A stretch of DNA of 64,000 nt from Leuconostoc inhae (GTDB lineage Bacteria; Bacillota; Bacilli; Lactobacillales; Lactobacillaceae), in NCBI RefSeq assembly GCF_019656015.1, contig NZ_BPKW01000010.1, positions 1 to 64,000 on the forward strand, written 5' to 3'. Shown here one piece after another: positions 10,120-21,273 of the stretch. Every line of letters starts with the position of its first letter. Within the stretch, counting starts at the first letter, position 1. A model generated the notes under the pieces. That model had not been told where the DNA came from and did no database searches. It was given only the letters and a program-made list of their open reading frames with translations. Made by a program: the position numbers and the translations under genes.

Positions 10120-12231
10120 ATGGCAAAACGTGAATACCCACTAGAACGTACACGTAACATTGGTATCATGGCCCACATTGATGCGGGTAAGACAACAACT
10201 ACGGAACGTATCTTGTACTACACAGGTAAAATTCACAAAATTGGTGAAACACATGATGGTGCTTCACAAATGGATTTCATGGAACAAGAAAAGGAACGTG
10301 GAATCACGATTCAATCAGCTGCTACAACAGCTGTTTGGCATGGTTTCTTTGACCAATTCGAAAAGACACCCTACCGTGTTAACATCATTGATACACCAGG
10401 TCACGTGGACTTCACAATTGAAGTTGAACGTGCGCTCCGTGTTTTGGATGGTGCCGTAGCGGTTTTGGATGGTGCTGCTGGTGTTGAACCTCAAACAGAA
10501 ACTGTTTGGCGTCAAGCAACAACATATGATGTACCACGTATTGTATTCGTCAATAAGATGGATAAAATGGGCGCTGATTTCCAAATGTCTGTGGATTCAA
10601 TTCACGAACGTTTGCAAGTTAACGCTGAAGCTATCCAATGGCCAATTGGTGCTGAAGATGACTTTGAAGCCGTGATTGATTTAATTACACAAGAAGCTTA
10701 TTATCCAGTTGATGAACTGGGTGAAAAGTGGGAACCACGTGATATTCCAGCTGAATTGAAAGATTTGGCGGAAGAAAAGCGTAATACATTGATTGAAGCT
10801 GTTGCTGATGTTGATGATGATTTGATGGAAAAGTATCTTGAAGGCGAAGATATTTCAGTTGAAGAATTAAAAGCGGCTATTCGTCGTGCTACTTTGGCAT
10901 TGCAATTCTATCCTGTGCTTGCAGGCTCAGCCTATAAAGATAAGGGTGTCCAAATGATGTTGGATGCCGTTGTTGATTATTTACCAGGACCTTTGGATGT
11001 TAAGGCATATATTGCTAATGATCCTAAAACAGGTGAAGAAATTGACTTGATTGCTGATGATAGTAAGTCATTTGCTGCCTTAGCATTTAAAATTATGACG
11101 GATCCTTTCGTTGGCCGTCTAACATTTATGCGTGTTTATACAGGAACATTGCAGTCTGGCTCATATGTACAAAATACGTCATCAGATACACGTGAACGTG
11201 TTGGTCGTTTGTTACAAATGCATGCAACATCACGTACTGAAATTGAAGAAGTGTTCTCTGGTGATATCGCTGCAGCGATTGGCTTGAAAAACACGACAAC
11301 TGGTGATTCATTGACATCTGTTGATCATCAATTGATTCTTGAATCAATGGAGTTCCCAGAACCAGTTATTGAATTAGCGATTGAACCAAAAACAAAAGCT
11401 GATCAAGACAAGTTGTCTAATGCTATTCAAAAGTTAGCAGAAGAAGATCCATCATTCCGTGCAACAACAAATCCTGAAACTGGCGATACTTTAATTGCTG
11501 GTATGGGTGAGTTGCAGTTGGATATCATGGTTGATCGTATGCGCCGTGAATTCAACGTTGAAGCAACTGTTGGTGCACCTCAAGTTGCCTACCGTGAAGC
11601 ATTCACAAAAACAGTGCAAGCGCGTGGTTACTTCAAGCGCCAATCTGGTGGTAAGGGTCAATATGGTGATGTTTATATTGAATTCTCACCAAACGAAGAA
11701 GGCGCAGGCTTTGAGTTCGATGACGCCATTGTTGGTGGTGTTGTGCCTCGTGAGTATATTCCTTCAGTTGAAGCTGGGTTGAAGGACTCATTGAATGCGG
11801 GTCCTTTGGCTGGATTCCCATTGGTTGATTTGAAGGCGAAGTTGTATGATGGTTCATACCACGATGTCGATTCTTCTGAAGCAGCCTTTAAAATTGCGGC
11901 TTCATTGGCTTTGAGAGAAGCTGCTAAGACTGCTGGTGCCGTTATTTTGGAACCAATTATGGCGGTTGACATTGTTGCACCTGAAGACAATCTTGGCGAT
12001 GTTATGGGACATGTCTCTGCACGTCGTGGTATGATTGAAGGTCAAGAATCACGTGGACCTGTTTTGGCTGTTAAGGCCAAGGTGCCTTTGTCAGAAATGT
12101 TTGGATATGCTACAACTTTGCGTTCAGCTACACAAGGTCGTGGTACATTCCAAATGGTATTTGATCACTATGAAGCTGTTCCTAAGAATATTCAAGAAGA
12201 AATTATTAAAAACAGTGGTAAAGAAGATTAA
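10120..12231 (+). CDS. fusA: Elongation factor G
   Basis: Translocation GTPase that moves tRNAs and mRNA through the ribosome. The 703-residue protein has the G1 loop AHIDAGKTT near 18-26, the switch II motif DTPGHVDF, the NKMDKMG guanine-binding motif, and EF-G domains II-V. ATG 10120 follows SD CAGGAGA. It is separated from rpsG by about 200 bp with hairpins. A strong terminator follows. EF-Tu is not encoded in this cluster. Confidence 0.98.
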   Translation: MAKREYPLERTRNIGIMAHIDAGKTTTTERILYYTGKIHKIGETHDGASQMDFMEQEKERGITIQSAATTAVWHGFFDQFEKTPYRVNIIDTPGHVDFTIEVERALRVLDGAVAVLDGAAGVEPQTETVWRQATTYDVPRIVFVNKMDKMGADFQMSVDSIHERLQVNAEAIQWPIGAEDDFEAVIDLITQEAYYPVDELGEKWEPRDIPAELKDLAEEKRNTLIEAVADVDDDLMEKYLEGEDISVEELKAAIRRATLALQFYPVLAGSAYKDKGVQMMLDAVVDYLPGPLDVKAYIANDPKTGEEIDLIADDSKSFAALAFKIMTDPFVGRLTFMRVYTGTLQSGSYVQNTSSDTRERVGRLLQMHATSRTEIEEVFSGDIAAAIGLKNTTTGDSLTSVDHQLILESMEFPEPVIELAIEPKTKADQDKLSNAIQKLAEEDPSFRATTNPETGDTLIAGMGELQLDIMVDRMRREFNVEATVGAPQVAYREAFTKTVQARGYFKRQSGGKGQYGDVYIEFSPNEEGAGFEFDDAIVGGVVPREYIPSVEAGLKDSLNAGPLAGFPLVDLKAKLYDGSYHDVDSSEAAFKIAASLALREAAKTAGAVILEPIMAVDIVAPEDNLGDVMGHVSARRGMIEGQESRGPVLAVKAKVPLSEMFGYATTLRSATQGRGTFQMVFDHYEAVPKNIQEEIIKNSGKED

Positions 12232-12286
12232 TTTTTAAATAATGTCGAACTATCATTGTTTCAATATGATAGTCGATTATTCGGTA

Positions 12287-12326
12287 AAAACGGTATCACT
12301 CTTTAGAGTGATACCGTTTTATTTTA
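12287..12326 (+). terminator. fusA terminator
   Basis: Perfect 15-bp stem (12287-12301 with 12306-12320, loop TTTA) followed by ATTTT. A second, weaker hairpin precedes it (about 12250-12272). Confidence 0.92.
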
Positions 12327-12344
12327 AAGAATATAGAGAACAGT

Positions 12345-13535
12345 ATGAATAAAGAACATAGTAAATTTTTGATTTTTGGTATTATTGTAGTTGGGATGGT
12401 TTTACGTTTGCCCTTTACATCAATTCCACCAATTCTTGGTAGTATTGCTAAATCTCAGCATGTGTCGGTAGGTCAATTAGGTATGTTAACAACTATTCCG
12501 TTGATAGCATTTGCTTTATTTTCGTCTCTTGCCCCAAAAACTGCTCAAAAATTTGGATTAGAACGTGCCTTTGCATTGATGCTGGGATTGATGATTATTG
12601 GTTCAATTATTAGAGTGATTAATACACCATTTTTGTATTTTGGGACGTTGTTGATTGGCATTGGTATTGCACATTTGAATGTTTTATTACCGAGTGTCAT
12701 TCGAACCTATTTCCCGATGAAAATTGGGCCAATGACATCATTATTTACATTCAGCATGATGCTAGCAACAGCCCTGGGCGCTAGCATGGCGGCACCAATT
12801 ACTGCGATTACCAATTGGCATATGTTTATCATTATGCTGAGTATAACTTTGCTTATCGCGTTAATGATTTGGTTGCCCAATGAAAGATTTGCAGCAAAAC
12901 ATCAGCAAAACAAAGTATCAGAAAATCATGTTATTAGAACGCACGAAAAAATAAATGTTTGGAAAAATAAATATGCGTGGCTGTTGTTATTTTTTTGTGG
13001 CATGCAATCAGCGATGTTTTATGTTTTGATGGCATGGGGGCCTACTATTGCTGTACAGACAGGATTGTCACCAGCTGTTGCGGGTATTTTTTCTGGTTTG
13101 AATTCTTTAATTGGGTTACCATTTGCTTTGATAATACCAACAGTTATTACACGGTTAACACGCAAACGACGGCAAATTTTAATGAGCATTATCTCTTTGA
13201 GTGGTGTGCTTGGTTATTTGTTATTATTGCATCCCTTAGGCACTTTCAGTTATTGGTTAATCGTAAATTTATTAATTGGCATGAGTACAGCTGGGTTATT
13301 TCCGTACTTATTGACCACGTTTAGTTTGAAAACCAGTACGCCAAGTCAAACGGCACAAATATCTGGTATGGTTCAAAGTGGCGGTTATTTAATTGCAGCA
13401 TTGGGTCCTGCGTTATTTGGTTATGCGTTTTCCTGGTTTCATAGTTGGACACCACAAATTGTTGTTATTTTGGTGTTATTTGTACTAATGATTATTGCTA
13501 TGATTATAGTTGAGAAAAAAGATAAAATATTGTAA
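12345..13535 (+). CDS. MFS transporter, CynX/NimT-like
   Basis: A 396-residue integral membrane protein with about 12 hydrophobic helices. The N-terminal pattern [18 protein letters not shown] and the conserved [19 protein letters not shown] segment resemble the cyanate/nitroimidazole (CynX/NimT) branch of the major facilitator superfamily. A central cytoplasmic loop falls near residues 185-210. The substrate cannot be told from sequence. The gene stands alone after the fusA terminator. Its stop codon lies inside a 25-bp inverted repeat that precedes potA. Confidence 0.8.
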   Translation: MNKEHSKFLIFGIIVVGMVLRLPFTSIPPILGSIAKSQHVSVGQLGMLTTIPLIAFALFSSLAPKTAQKFGLERAFALMLGLMIIGSIIRVINTPFLYFGTLLIGIGIAHLNVLLPSVIRTYFPMKIGPMTSLFTFSMMLATALGASMAAPITAITNWHMFIIMLSITLLIALMIWLPNERFAAKHQQNKVSENHVIRTHEKINVWKNKYAWLLLFFCGMQSAMFYVLMAWGPTIAVQTGLSPAVAGIFSGLNSLIGLPFALIIPTVITRLTRKRRQILMSIISLSGVLGYLLLLHPLGTFSYWLIVNLLIGMSTAGLFPYLLTTFSLKTSTPSQTAQISGMVQSGGYLIAALGPALFGYAFSWFHSWTPQIVVILVLFVLMIIAMIIVEKKDKIL

Positions 13536-13584
13536 CAAGAAAAGCATGCAACCAGTGAAGTTGTGTGCTTTTCTTGTTACAATA
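13528..13584 (+). promoter_or_regulatory. 25-bp inverted repeat carrying an extended -10 element
   Basis: Arms 13528-13552 and 13560-13584 pair over 25 positions, including two G-U, with a 7-nt loop. The 5' arm covers the MFS stop codon. The 3' arm contains TGTTACAAT, a TGn-TACAAT extended -10 pointing to potA. No T run follows, so it may act as an operator, a processing hairpin, or a weak terminator. Confidence 0.6.
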
Positions 13585-13614
13585 GATTTATTGATTAAAA
13601 GTGAGGGTTGGGAA

Positions 13615-14727
13615 TTGACTAATATATCAACACCAATTATTGAGTTTAAAAACGTTGGACTATCGTACGGTGATGACGAGGTTTTAAAAAATATTGATCT
13701 TGAGTTAGAGGCAGGGAAATTTTATACATTGCTGGGACCTTCGGGGTCTGGAAAAACAACAATTTTAAATCTTATTTCAGGTCAGTTGCGGGTTACGCAC
13801 GGCGATATTTTTTTCGAGGGAAATATCATTAACGATGTGCCTGTTGAAAAAAGACATATGAATACTGTTTTTCAAGATTATGGTTTATTTCCAAATATGA
13901 CTGTTTTTGAAAACGTCGCTTTTGGCCCAAGTATTAAGGGTATGAGCAAAAAAAATATTAAGACTAAAGTAACAGAAATGTTAACGTTAGTTAAATTGAA
14001 TCAGTATGCTGATAGAGAAATTACGGAATTGTCTGGTGGCCAACGTCAGCGTGTGGCTATTGCGCGTGCACTGGCAAATGATCCTGAAGTTTTACTGTTG
14101 GATGAACCATTATCTGCGTTGGATTATAAATTACGCAAAGAAATGCAATATGAATTAAGAGAAATTCAACAACGTCTGGGAATTACGTTTGTATTTGTGA
14201 CGCATGATCAAGAGGAAGCGTTAGCAATGTCTGATTGGATTTTCGTGATGAATGACGGGGTTATTCAACAAAATGGCTCACCGGAAGATATATACGATGA
14301 ACCAATTAATCATTTTGTTGCTGATTTTATTGGAGAATCAAATATTTTAGATGGTATTATGAAAACGGATTATCTCGTACACTTTACAGGAAAAGACTTT
14401 GAAAATGTTGATGCTGGTATGCGCCCAAATGAGCGTGTCGAGATTGTTTTAAGACCAGAAGATTTAGATTTGACAACAATTGAAAATGGTAAATTAATTG
14501 TCACTATTGCTGATCAATCATTTCGCGGTGATTATTATGAAATTACGGCAATTGATGATGATGGTAACGAATGGCAAGTACAAGCAACAAATAAATCACA
14601 AATAGATGCACGTGTTGGATTGACTTTTGATCCCGAAGACATTCATATTATGCGTTTTAACGAATCTGAAAATGATTTTGATGCCCGCTTAGAAAGTTAT
14701 GAGGGGGAGGAAGATGCCGAAAAGTAA
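13615..14727 (+). CDS. potA: Spermidine/putrescine ABC transporter ATPase PotA
   Basis: ATP-binding subunit of the polyamine importer at the inner face of the membrane. Walker A GPSGSGKT is near 41-48, the signature LSGGQRQR near 139, and Walker B LLLDEP follows, with a C-terminal TOBE-like regulatory domain. TTG 13615 is chosen as start because GAGGG lies 8 nt upstream and it gives 370 residues, normal for PotA; the frame stays open further upstream into the inverted repeat. It overlaps potB by 14 bp, which indicates translational coupling. Confidence 0.92.
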   Translation: MTNISTPIIEFKNVGLSYGDDEVLKNIDLELEAGKFYTLLGPSGSGKTTILNLISGQLRVTHGDIFFEGNIINDVPVEKRHMNTVFQDYGLFPNMTVFENVAFGPSIKGMSKKNIKTKVTEMLTLVKLNQYADREITELSGGQRQRVAIARALANDPEVLLLDEPLSALDYKLRKEMQYELREIQQRLGITFVFVTHDQEEALAMSDWIFVMNDGVIQQNGSPEDIYDEPINHFVADFIGESNILDGIMKTDYLVHFTGKDFENVDAGMRPNERVEIVLRPEDLDLTTIENGKLIVTIADQSFRGDYYEITAIDDDGNEWQVQATNKSQIDARVGLTFDPEDIHIMRFNESENDFDARLESYEGEEDAEK

Positions 14728-15535
14728 GCAACAAAGACAATTATTTTATTTAATGCCATATGGTTTATGGCTAATATTATTCGTTGTAGCACCTTTGGTA
14801 TTACTACTTTTTCAGTCCTTAACAACACAAGATGGTCATTTCACGTTACACAATTATGCACTTTATTTTTCTAGTGGCACATATCTATTGATGACTTTCA
14901 ATTCAGTATGGTATGCTTTTTTAATTACTATAATTACTCTACTAATTAGTTACCCTACCGCGTATTTACTGAATCAATTGAAGCAAAAACAGTTTTGGCT
15001 ACTACTGGTTATTTTACCGACTTGGATTAATTTATTACTGAAAACCTATGCTTTTATAGGCTTACTTTCAAAAACTGGCACTGTTAATAATTTTATGAGT
15101 TTATTTGGTATTGTGCCACAACAGCTACTCTTTTCAAATTGGAGTTTTCTATTAGTTGCCTCTTACATTGAAATTCCTTTTATGATATTACCGATTTTCA
15201 ATTCATTAGCTGAGATTAATCCTAGGTTAGAGCAAGCGAGTCGTGATTTAGGCGCGAATAGGTGGCAAACTTTGCGCCGTGTGATTATGCCTTTGTCAAT
15301 GCCTGGTATCAAGGCTGGTATTCAAGCGGTCTTTATTCCCAGTCTATCTCTGTTTATGATTACACGATTGATAGGTGGTAACCGGGTAATTACCTTAGGA
15401 ACTGCAATTGAAGAACATTTTTTAGTCACGCAAAATTGGCATTTAGGATCGACTATTGGGGTTATTTTGATTGTAGCGATGGTGATTACTATGATCTTTA
15501 CGCGTGATCGTAAGAATTCTAGGAAACGGGGTTAA
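14714..15535 (+). CDS. potB: Spermidine/putrescine ABC transporter permease PotB
   Basis: First membrane permease of the polyamine importer. The 273-residue protein has about six helices and the EAA-type coupling loop near [19 protein letters not shown] 14714 is preferred over the in-frame ATG 14699 because the very strong SD GAGGGGGAGGA lies between them. It starts within the end of potA and ends 3 bp before potC. Confidence 0.93.
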   Translation: MPKSKQQRQLFYLMPYGLWLILFVVAPLVLLLFQSLTTQDGHFTLHNYALYFSSGTYLLMTFNSVWYAFLITIITLLISYPTAYLLNQLKQKQFWLLLVILPTWINLLLKTYAFIGLLSKTGTVNNFMSLFGIVPQQLLFSNWSFLLVASYIEIPFMILPIFNSLAEINPRLEQASRDLGANRWQTLRRVIMPLSMPGIKAGIQAVFIPSLSLFMITRLIGGNRVITLGTAIEEHFLVTQNWHLGSTIGVILIVAMVITMIFTRDRKNSRKRG

Positions 15536-15538
15536 CTC

Positions 15539-16366
15539 ATGAGTCGAAAATTTCAGTGGGGCAATATTTATTTAGGGATTGTTTTTGTATTACTGTACTT
15601 ACCCATTCTTTTTCTAATTGTATATTCTTTCAATGCTGGGGATGTGATGCAAGGTTGGGCAGGATTTTCATTAAAACACTACAATGAACTATTTTCAGAT
15701 ACACGTATACTAGAAATTGTTGTGAGTACCTTTTTGATTGCGTTATTATCATCGTTGCTTGCTAGTATTATTGGTACAGCCGGAGCATTATATATTTATA
15801 ATTTAAAGCACACAGTGATCAAAAATGTTTTCCTGTCATTGAATAATATTTTGCTCGTTTCGCCTGATGTTATTATTGGTGCATCATTTTTGATTTTATT
15901 TACTGTCATGGGGTTTGCGCTCGGTTTCACATCAGTTTTGTTATCACACATTGCGTTTAGTATTCCGATTGTTGTGCTTATGGTACTGCCTCGTTTACAA
16001 GAAATGAATCAGTCATTAGTCGCAGCGGCAAAAGATCTGGGGGCTAACAATTGGCAAATGCTGTCTCGCGTGATTTTACCTGTTATCTCACCAGGCATAC
16101 TGGCCGGGTTTTTTATGGCATTTACGTATTCGCTTGACGATTTTGCAGTCACTTTTTTTGTAACAGGAAATGGTTTCACAACCTTATCTGTAGAAATATA
16201 TTCTCGTGCGCGCCAAGGTGTGAGTTTGGAAATTAACGCGTTGTCAACAATGATGTTTGCAGTGTCGTTGTTGCTGGTATTGTTTTACTACGTGATCTCA
16301 ACGCGTGCTGTAAAGAATAAAAAGCGCAGCACAAGACTTGTCTTGCCTGCATCTGAGGGATTATAG
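15539..16366 (+). CDS. potC: Spermidine/putrescine ABC transporter permease PotC
   Basis: Second permease of the importer, pairing with PotB. It has 275 residues, about six helices and the coupling loop SLVAAAKDLGANNWQM. It starts 3 bp after potB and its stop lies 1 bp before potD, so all four genes form one operon. Confidence 0.93.
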   Translation: MSRKFQWGNIYLGIVFVLLYLPILFLIVYSFNAGDVMQGWAGFSLKHYNELFSDTRILEIVVSTFLIALLSSLLASIIGTAGALYIYNLKHTVIKNVFLSLNNILLVSPDVIIGASFLILFTVMGFALGFTSVLLSHIAFSIPIVVLMVLPRLQEMNQSLVAAAKDLGANNWQMLSRVILPVISPGILAGFFMAFTYSLDDFAVTFFVTGNGFTTLSVEIYSRARQGVSLEINALSTMMFAVSLLLVLFYYVISTRAVKNKKRSTRLVLPASEGL

Positions 16367-16367
16367 T

Positions 16368-17447
16368 ATGCGGAAAATAATAACTAGTATGATGACTATT
16401 ATTGTGATTATTCTCATTTTATTTGGCACACAGCATTATTTATCATCAAAGACTGGCACAAATGTCTCGTCTGATAAGGTTTTAAATTTGTATAATTGGG
16501 GTGACTATATTGATCCTGCATTACTTAAAAAATTTACGCAAGAAACAGGCTATAGAGTGAGCTACGAAACGTTTGATTCAAATGAGGCAATGTATACAAA
16601 AATTAAACAAGGCGGTACATCTTATGATTTAGCGGTGCCTTCTGATTATATGATTCAAAAAATGAAACGTGAAAAACTACTTTTACCACTAGATCATAAA
16701 AAGCTCACTGGTATTGGTAATTATGATAGTCGCTTTTTAAATCAATCGTTTGATAAAAATAATCACTATTCGCTGCCGTATTTTTGGGGAACATTAGGAA
16801 TCATTTATAATGATCAATATGTCAATGCTAAAGATATACAACATTGGGATGATTTATGGTCGCCGCAATTTAAAAATCAAATTATGCTAGTTGATTCGGC
16901 ACGTGATGGACTTGCCATTGCATTAATCACACAAAATAAGTCGGTTAATGACAAATCACGTGCTGATCTTGCAGCAGCACAGGCAAAACTACGTACCCTG
17001 ATGCCAAATATTAAAGCCATTGTGGCGGATGAGATTAAAATGTATATGGCTCAAAATGAGGCTTCGATTGCAGTTACTTATTCAGGTGAAGCGTCTGAAG
17101 CATTGAGCAACAATAAACATCTGCACTATATTGTCCCTAGTGAGGGTTCTAATCTTTGGTTTGATAATATTGTTATGCCAAAAACTGCTAAACATAAAGC
17201 AGCTGCCTATGCATTTCTTAATTTTATTAGTGACCCTAAAAATGCTGCACAAAACGCAGAGTACATTGGCTATGCAACACCTAATAAAAAAGCGCTCGCG
17301 TTGCTGCCGAAATCAATTCGTGATGACAAACAATTTTATCCGAATAACCAAACTGTCAGTCATTTGCAAGTATATGATGATTTGGGGCAAACATGGACTG
17401 AAAGGTACAATGATGCTTTTTTAGAATTCAAAATGACGCAAAGATGA
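16368..17447 (+). CDS. potD: Spermidine/putrescine-binding protein PotD
   Basis: Extracellular solute-binding subunit that delivers polyamines to PotBC. From ATG 16368 (SD GAGGGA at 16355-16360) the protein has 359 residues. A hydrophobic N-terminal segment covers about residues 4-20, then the PotD core starts with LNLYNWGDYID. The N-terminal segment has no cysteine, so the protein is not a standard lipoprotein and is probably anchored by an uncleaved helix. An upstream in-frame ATG at 16338 would overlap potC and has no SD. Confidence 0.92.
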   Translation: MRKIITSMMTIIVIILILFGTQHYLSSKTGTNVSSDKVLNLYNWGDYIDPALLKKFTQETGYRVSYETFDSNEAMYTKIKQGGTSYDLAVPSDYMIQKMKREKLLLPLDHKKLTGIGNYDSRFLNQSFDKNNHYSLPYFWGTLGIIYNDQYVNAKDIQHWDDLWSPQFKNQIMLVDSARDGLAIALITQNKSVNDKSRADLAAAQAKLRTLMPNIKAIVADEIKMYMAQNEASIAVTYSGEASEALSNNKHLHYIVPSEGSNLWFDNIVMPKTAKHKAAAYAFLNFISDPKNAAQNAEYIGYATPNKKALALLPKSIRDDKQFYPNNQTVSHLQVYDDLGQTWTERYNDAFLEFKMTQR

Positions 17448-17513
17448 AAAAATGAATGCGCAAATTTTGAAAGAAGAAAAATAAAAATTAAATAGATAAT
17501 TTTTTGAAAACAG

Positions 17514-17542
17514 TTGCATTGCAGTGGGGTTTCTGTTAATAT
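17514..17542 (+). promoter_or_regulatory. Promoter of the S10 operon
   Basis: TTGCAT (17514-17519), 17 bp, TAATAT (17537-17542), placed about 190 bp before rpsJ. Confidence 0.65.
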
Positions 17543-17549
17543 AAATAAG

Positions 17550-17731
17550 TACGCTTTTGGAACAGTAGTCACATAAACCTACCGAAAGCCTGGTGTATCA
17601 ATGTTTAGCGATGATGATTAAGGTTGCGACACGCGCGGCCGCGTTGCCATGGGTGCGCAGAACACAAGCAGTGTTGTCGGTTTTTAATCGAAGTTAGCTG
17701 ATTTACAAAATCAACGAGGAGGCACGAAAGA
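17550..17731 (+). promoter_or_regulatory. S10 operon leader
   Basis: About 180 nt of untranslated leader. A locally GC-rich segment (about 17625-17660) forms imperfect stems around ACACGCG and CGCGTTG. AACAC-AAGC-AGTGTT is a further hairpin near 17661-17675. In E. coli and other bacteria, ribosomal protein L4 represses this operon through its leader; a similar role here is inferred. SD GAGGAGG precedes rpsJ. Confidence 0.5.
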
Positions 17732-18040
17732 ATGGCACAAAAGAAAATCCGTATCCGTTTAAAGGCATACGAACACCGTATCTTAGACCAATCAGCGGAA
17801 AAAATTGTTGAAACGGCTAAGCGCACGGGCGCAGAAATTGCTGGTCCTATTCCGCTACCAACTGAACGTACATTGTATACAATACTACGTTCACCACATA
17901 AGCATAAGGATAGTCGCGAACAATTTGAAATGCGTACGCACAAGCGTTTGATTGACATTGTGAACCCTACTGACAAGACAGTTGACGCATTGCGTAAACT
18001 TGAATTGCCATCAGGCGTTGCAATTGAAATTAAGTTGTAA
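17732..18040 (+). CDS. rpsJ: 30S ribosomal protein S10
   Basis: Small-subunit head protein, also known as NusE in antitermination complexes. The 102-residue product shows the canonical start [20 protein letters not shown] and the segment [13 protein letters not shown]. It is the first gene of the S10 operon behind a strong SD. Confidence 0.98.
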   Translation: MAQKKIRIRLKAYEHRILDQSAEKIVETAKRTGAEIAGPIPLPTERTLYTILRSPHKHKDSREQFEMRTHKRLIDIVNPTDKTVDALRKLELPSGVAIEIKL

Positions 18041-18118
18041 TTCTCCGGAATAACACTTCGCGTCTCAAATCAATGAGACGAAAATATAGTCAAACAAAAA
18101 TAATTAAGGAGATTAGTC

Positions 18119-18802
18119 ATGACTAAAGGTATCTTAGGCCGTAAAGTCGGTATGACTCAGGTTTTCACTGAAATTGGTGAATTGATCGCCGTAACTGTTG
18201 TTGAAGCTACACCAAACGTTGTTTTGCAAGTTAAAAATGCAGAAACAGATGGATATAGTGCACTACAACTTGGTTACCAAGACAAGCGCACAGTTTTGTC
18301 AAATAAACCTGAACAAGGTCACGCTTCTAAAGCGAACACGACCCCTAAGCGCTACATTCGTGAAATCCGCAATGCGGAAGGCGGATTTAACGCAGGGGAT
18401 GAAATCAAAGTTGATACATTCGAAGCTGGCGAATACGTCGATGTAACCGGTATTACGAAGGGGCATGGCTTCCAAGGTAACATTAAAAAGGATGGTCAAT
18501 CTCGTGGGCCTATGTCTCACGGATCACGTTTCCACCGTCGTCCTGGTTCAATGGGTGCTGTTATCAACCGTGTTTTCAAGGGTAAGCTTTTACCAGGACG
18601 CATGGGTAATCACAAGCGTACAATGCAAAACGTTGCTATTGTTCACGTGGATGTAGAAAACAACCTGTTGTTACTTAAGGGTAACGTTCCTGGTGCCAAT
18701 AAGTCATTATTAACAGTTAAATCAACTGTTAAAGTTAACGCAAAGCATCCTGAAGTTAAAATGGCTGGTGCATCTGCATCTGCTGTAACTGAAGAAGCTT
18801 AA
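18119..18802 (+). CDS. rplC: 50S ribosomal protein L3
   Basis: Early-assembly 23S rRNA binding protein near the peptidyl transferase centre. It begins [16 protein letters not shown] and contains the loop [18 protein letters not shown]. At 227 residues it is about 18 longer than the common form, owing to an Ala/Ser/Val/Glu-rich C-terminal tail. SD AAGGAG; 78 bp after rpsJ. Confidence 0.97.
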   Translation: MTKGILGRKVGMTQVFTEIGELIAVTVVEATPNVVLQVKNAETDGYSALQLGYQDKRTVLSNKPEQGHASKANTTPKRYIREIRNAEGGFNAGDEIKVDTFEAGEYVDVTGITKGHGFQGNIKKDGQSRGPMSHGSRFHRRPGSMGAVINRVFKGKLLPGRMGNHKRTMQNVAIVHVDVENNLLLLKGNVPGANKSLLTVKSTVKVNAKHPEVKMAGASASAVTEEA

Positions 18803-18833
18803 TATAAAATATTAGAAAGGAGAACAATCAATC

Positions 18834-19457
18834 ATGACTAAAGTTGCTGTATTAAAGCAAGACGGTAGCCAGACTGCTGAAATCGAATTAGATGATGCAG
18901 TCTTTGCCGTTGAACCTAACAACGCCGTTATCACAGATGCTGTGTTGATGCAACGTGCATCAATGCGTCAAGGTACACATGCTGTTAAGAACCGTTCAGC
19001 GGTTTCTGGTGGTGGACGTAAGCCTTGGAAGCAAAAGGGTACTGGTCGTGCACGTGCCGGATCAATCCGTGAACCACAATTCCGTGGTGGTGGAATCGTC
19101 TTCGGACCTTCACCTCGTTCATATGCATACCGTATCAACCGTAAAGCCTATCAACTGGCTTTGAAGTCAGTTTTGTCACAAAAAGTTGCTGATGGTAAGT
19201 TGGTAGTTATTGATGCTTTGTCATTCGAAGCACCAAAAACACAAGACTTCAAAAAGGTTTTAGCTAACCTATCAGTTGACACTAAGACATTAGTAGTTGT
19301 TGATGAAGATAACGAAAATGCTATTTTGTCAGCCCGTAACTTGGTTAACGTTCAAGTTATGACAACAAAGGGTATCAACGTACTCGACGTTGTTAATGCA
19401 GATAAGCTGGTGGTTGTTCAATCATCAATCGAAGAAATCCAAGGAGGTCTTGCCTAA
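18834..19457 (+). CDS. rplD: 50S ribosomal protein L4
   Basis: 23S rRNA binding protein with a long loop lining the exit tunnel, here [20 protein letters not shown]. It has 207 residues. In enterobacteria L4 also represses its own operon. Its stop codon overlaps the start of rplW by 1 bp. Confidence 0.97.
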   Translation: MTKVAVLKQDGSQTAEIELDDAVFAVEPNNAVITDAVLMQRASMRQGTHAVKNRSAVSGGGRKPWKQKGTGRARAGSIREPQFRGGGIVFGPSPRSYAYRINRKAYQLALKSVLSQKVADGKLVVIDALSFEAPKTQDFKKVLANLSVDTKTLVVVDEDNENAILSARNLVNVQVMTTKGINVLDVVNADKLVVVQSSIEEIQGGLA

Positions 19458-19744
19458 TGGATGCACGCGATATTATCCGTCGCCCTATTATCACTGAAGC
19501 TTCTATGGCGCAAACAGAACGCAAACGCTATGTCTTTGAAGTTGATGTTCGCGCAACAAAGCCTCAAATTAAAAAAGCGATTGAAGAAATATTTGACGTT
19601 CAAGTTTCAGGCTTGAACACAGCTAACGTCCGCGGTAAGCAAAAGCGTCAAGGCCGTTATGTTGGTTACACACGTAAGTTGAAAAAGGCAACGGTAACGT
19701 TGTCAAAAGATTCAGAAGATATTCAAATCTTTAACGAAGGTTAA
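19457..19744 (+). CDS. rplW: 50S ribosomal protein L23
   Basis: Tunnel-exit protein that forms the docking site for trigger factor and SRP. It has 95 residues, with the loop [17 protein letters not shown]. It is translationally coupled to rplD through an overlapping TAATG. Confidence 0.97.
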   Translation: MDARDIIRRPIITEASMAQTERKRYVFEVDVRATKPQIKKAIEEIFDVQVSGLNTANVRGKQKRQGRYVGYTRKLKKATVTLSKDSEDIQIFNEG

Positions 19745-19767
19745 ATCTAAAGTAGGAGGATAAGACA

Positions 19768-20601
19768 TTGGCTATCAAGAAGTATAAGCCAACCTCTAAC
19801 GGACGTCGTAACATGACGACTTCAGATTTCGCTGAAATCACGAAGTCAACGCCCGAAAAGAGTTTGTTGGCCAAAAAGTCAAAAACTGGAGCTCGTAACA
19901 ATTCTGGTCGTATGACAGTTCGCCACCATGCTGGTGGACACAAGCAAGCCTACCGTTTGGTAGACTTCAAACGTATCAAAGATGATAAGACAGCTACTGT
20001 TAAAGCTATCGAATACGATCCAAATCGTACTGCAAACATCGCTTTGCTGGTCTATGAAGATGGTATTAAATCATATATCTTGGCGCCAAAAGGATTGAAG
20101 GTTGGCGATAAAGTTCAATCTGGTCCTGATGCCGACATTAAGCCCGGCAATGCCTTGCCATTAAGTAACATTCCTGAAGGTACTTTAATTCATAACATCG
20201 AATTAAAGCCTGGTAAGGGTGGACAGTTAGCACGTTCAGCTGGTACTTCGGCACAAATTTTGGGTAAAGATGGTAAATATATCATTGTTCGTCTAACTTC
20301 AGGTGAAGTTCGTTTGGTTTTGGCAACTAACCGTGCAACAATTGGTGAAGTTGGTAATGCAGAACACTCATTAATTAACTGGGGTAAAGCTGGTCGTAAC
20401 CGTTGGCGTGGAAAGCGTCCACACGTTCGTGGATCAGTAATGAACCCTAACGATCACCCACACGGTGGTGGTGAAGGTAAAGCACCAGTTGGTCGTCCAA
20501 GTCCTATGTCACCATGGGGTAAGAAGACTGCTGGTAAGAAGACTCGCGATAAGAAGAAGGCTTCAACGAAGCTTATTGTTCGCAGTCGTAAGAGTAAGTA
20601 A
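19768..20601 (+). CDS. rplB: 50S ribosomal protein L2
   Basis: Highly conserved 23S rRNA binding protein needed for subunit association and peptidyl transfer. It has 277 residues, starts [16 protein letters not shown] and contains the conserved HPHGGGEG segment. The start codon is TTG at 19768, supported by SD AGGAGGA just upstream and by the exact family N-terminus. Confidence 0.97.
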   Translation: MAIKKYKPTSNGRRNMTTSDFAEITKSTPEKSLLAKKSKTGARNNSGRMTVRHHAGGHKQAYRLVDFKRIKDDKTATVKAIEYDPNRTANIALLVYEDGIKSYILAPKGLKVGDKVQSGPDADIKPGNALPLSNIPEGTLIHNIELKPGKGGQLARSAGTSAQILGKDGKYIIVRLTSGEVRLVLATNRATIGEVGNAEHSLINWGKAGRNRWRGKRPHVRGSVMNPNDHPHGGGEGKAPVGRPSPMSPWGKKTAGKKTRDKKKASTKLIVRSRKSK

Positions 20602-20618
20602 GGGAAAGGAGATAACTA

Positions 20619-20900
20619 ATGGCTCGTAGTTTAAAAAAGGGACCATTTGCGGACCCACACTTGCTTAAGAAGATTGAAGCGCAAGCGGATTCTGAGAAGA
20701 AGTCAGTGATCAAGACTTGGTCACGTCGTTCAACAATCTTCCCAAGCTTTGTCGGCTTTACAATTGCCGTTTATGATGGACGCAAGCACGTTCCAGTTTT
20801 TGTACAAGAAGACATGGTTGGCCACAAGTTGGGCGAATTTGTCCCAACTCGTACATTCAAAGGCCACACAGCTGATGATAAGAAGACTGTTAAAAAATAA
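20619..20900 (+). CDS. rpsS: 30S ribosomal protein S19
   Basis: Small-subunit head protein that contacts the A-site finger region and S13. It has 93 residues with the canonical [18 protein letters not shown] start. It lies 17 bp behind rplB. Confidence 0.97.
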   Translation: MARSLKKGPFADPHLLKKIEAQADSEKKSVIKTWSRRSTIFPSFVGFTIAVYDGRKHVPVFVQEDMVGHKLGEFVPTRTFKGHTADDKKTVKK

Positions 20901-20916
20901 AGGAGGAAATTGAAAA

Positions 20917-21273
20917 ATGGCTGAACAAATTACTTCAGCTCGCGCGACAGCTAAGATCGTTCGCGTTGCCCCACGTAAGGCACGCCTAGTTCTTGACACG
21001 ATTCGTCGTAAGAGCGTTAACGAAGCATATGCAATTTTGAAGTTCCTACCTAACACTTCTACTGAAGATATTTACAAGGTTTTGAACTCAGCAGTTGCTA
21101 ATGCTGAAAACAACTTCTCATTAGACCGAGAAGATCTTATCGTGAAGGAAGCCTTTGCTAACGAAGGACCAACGCTTAAGCGTTTCCGTCCTCGTGCCAA
21201 AGGTTCTGCTTCACCTATCAACAAGCGTACAAGTCACATCACTATTGTGGTTGCTGAGAAGGAGGCAAAGTAA
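20917..21273 (+). CDS. rplV: 50S ribosomal protein L22
   Basis: Tunnel-lining large-subunit protein. Its beta-hairpin tip, [18 protein letters not shown], is a site of macrolide-related variation and reads as normal. It has 118 residues. Its stop codon overlaps the rpsC start by 1 bp. Confidence 0.97.
   Translation: MAEQITSARATAKIVRVAPRKARLVLDTIRRKSVNEAYAILKFLPNTSTEDIYKVLNSAVANAENNFSLDREDLIVKEAFANEGPTLKRFRPRAKGSASPINKRTSHITIVVAEKEAK

Noticed and set aside
11126-11990. Several ORFs of 60-105 codons inside fusA on both strands
   Set aside because: Shadows of a highly expressed, codon-biased gene; no SD and no sensible protein. The same holds for the extra frames inside clpC, rpoB, nrdE and the ribosomal genes.
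17605-17976. Antisense ORF of 123 codons overlapping rpsJ and its leader
   Set aside because: It is the shadow of rpsJ and of a structured leader; no SD, no recognisable protein.
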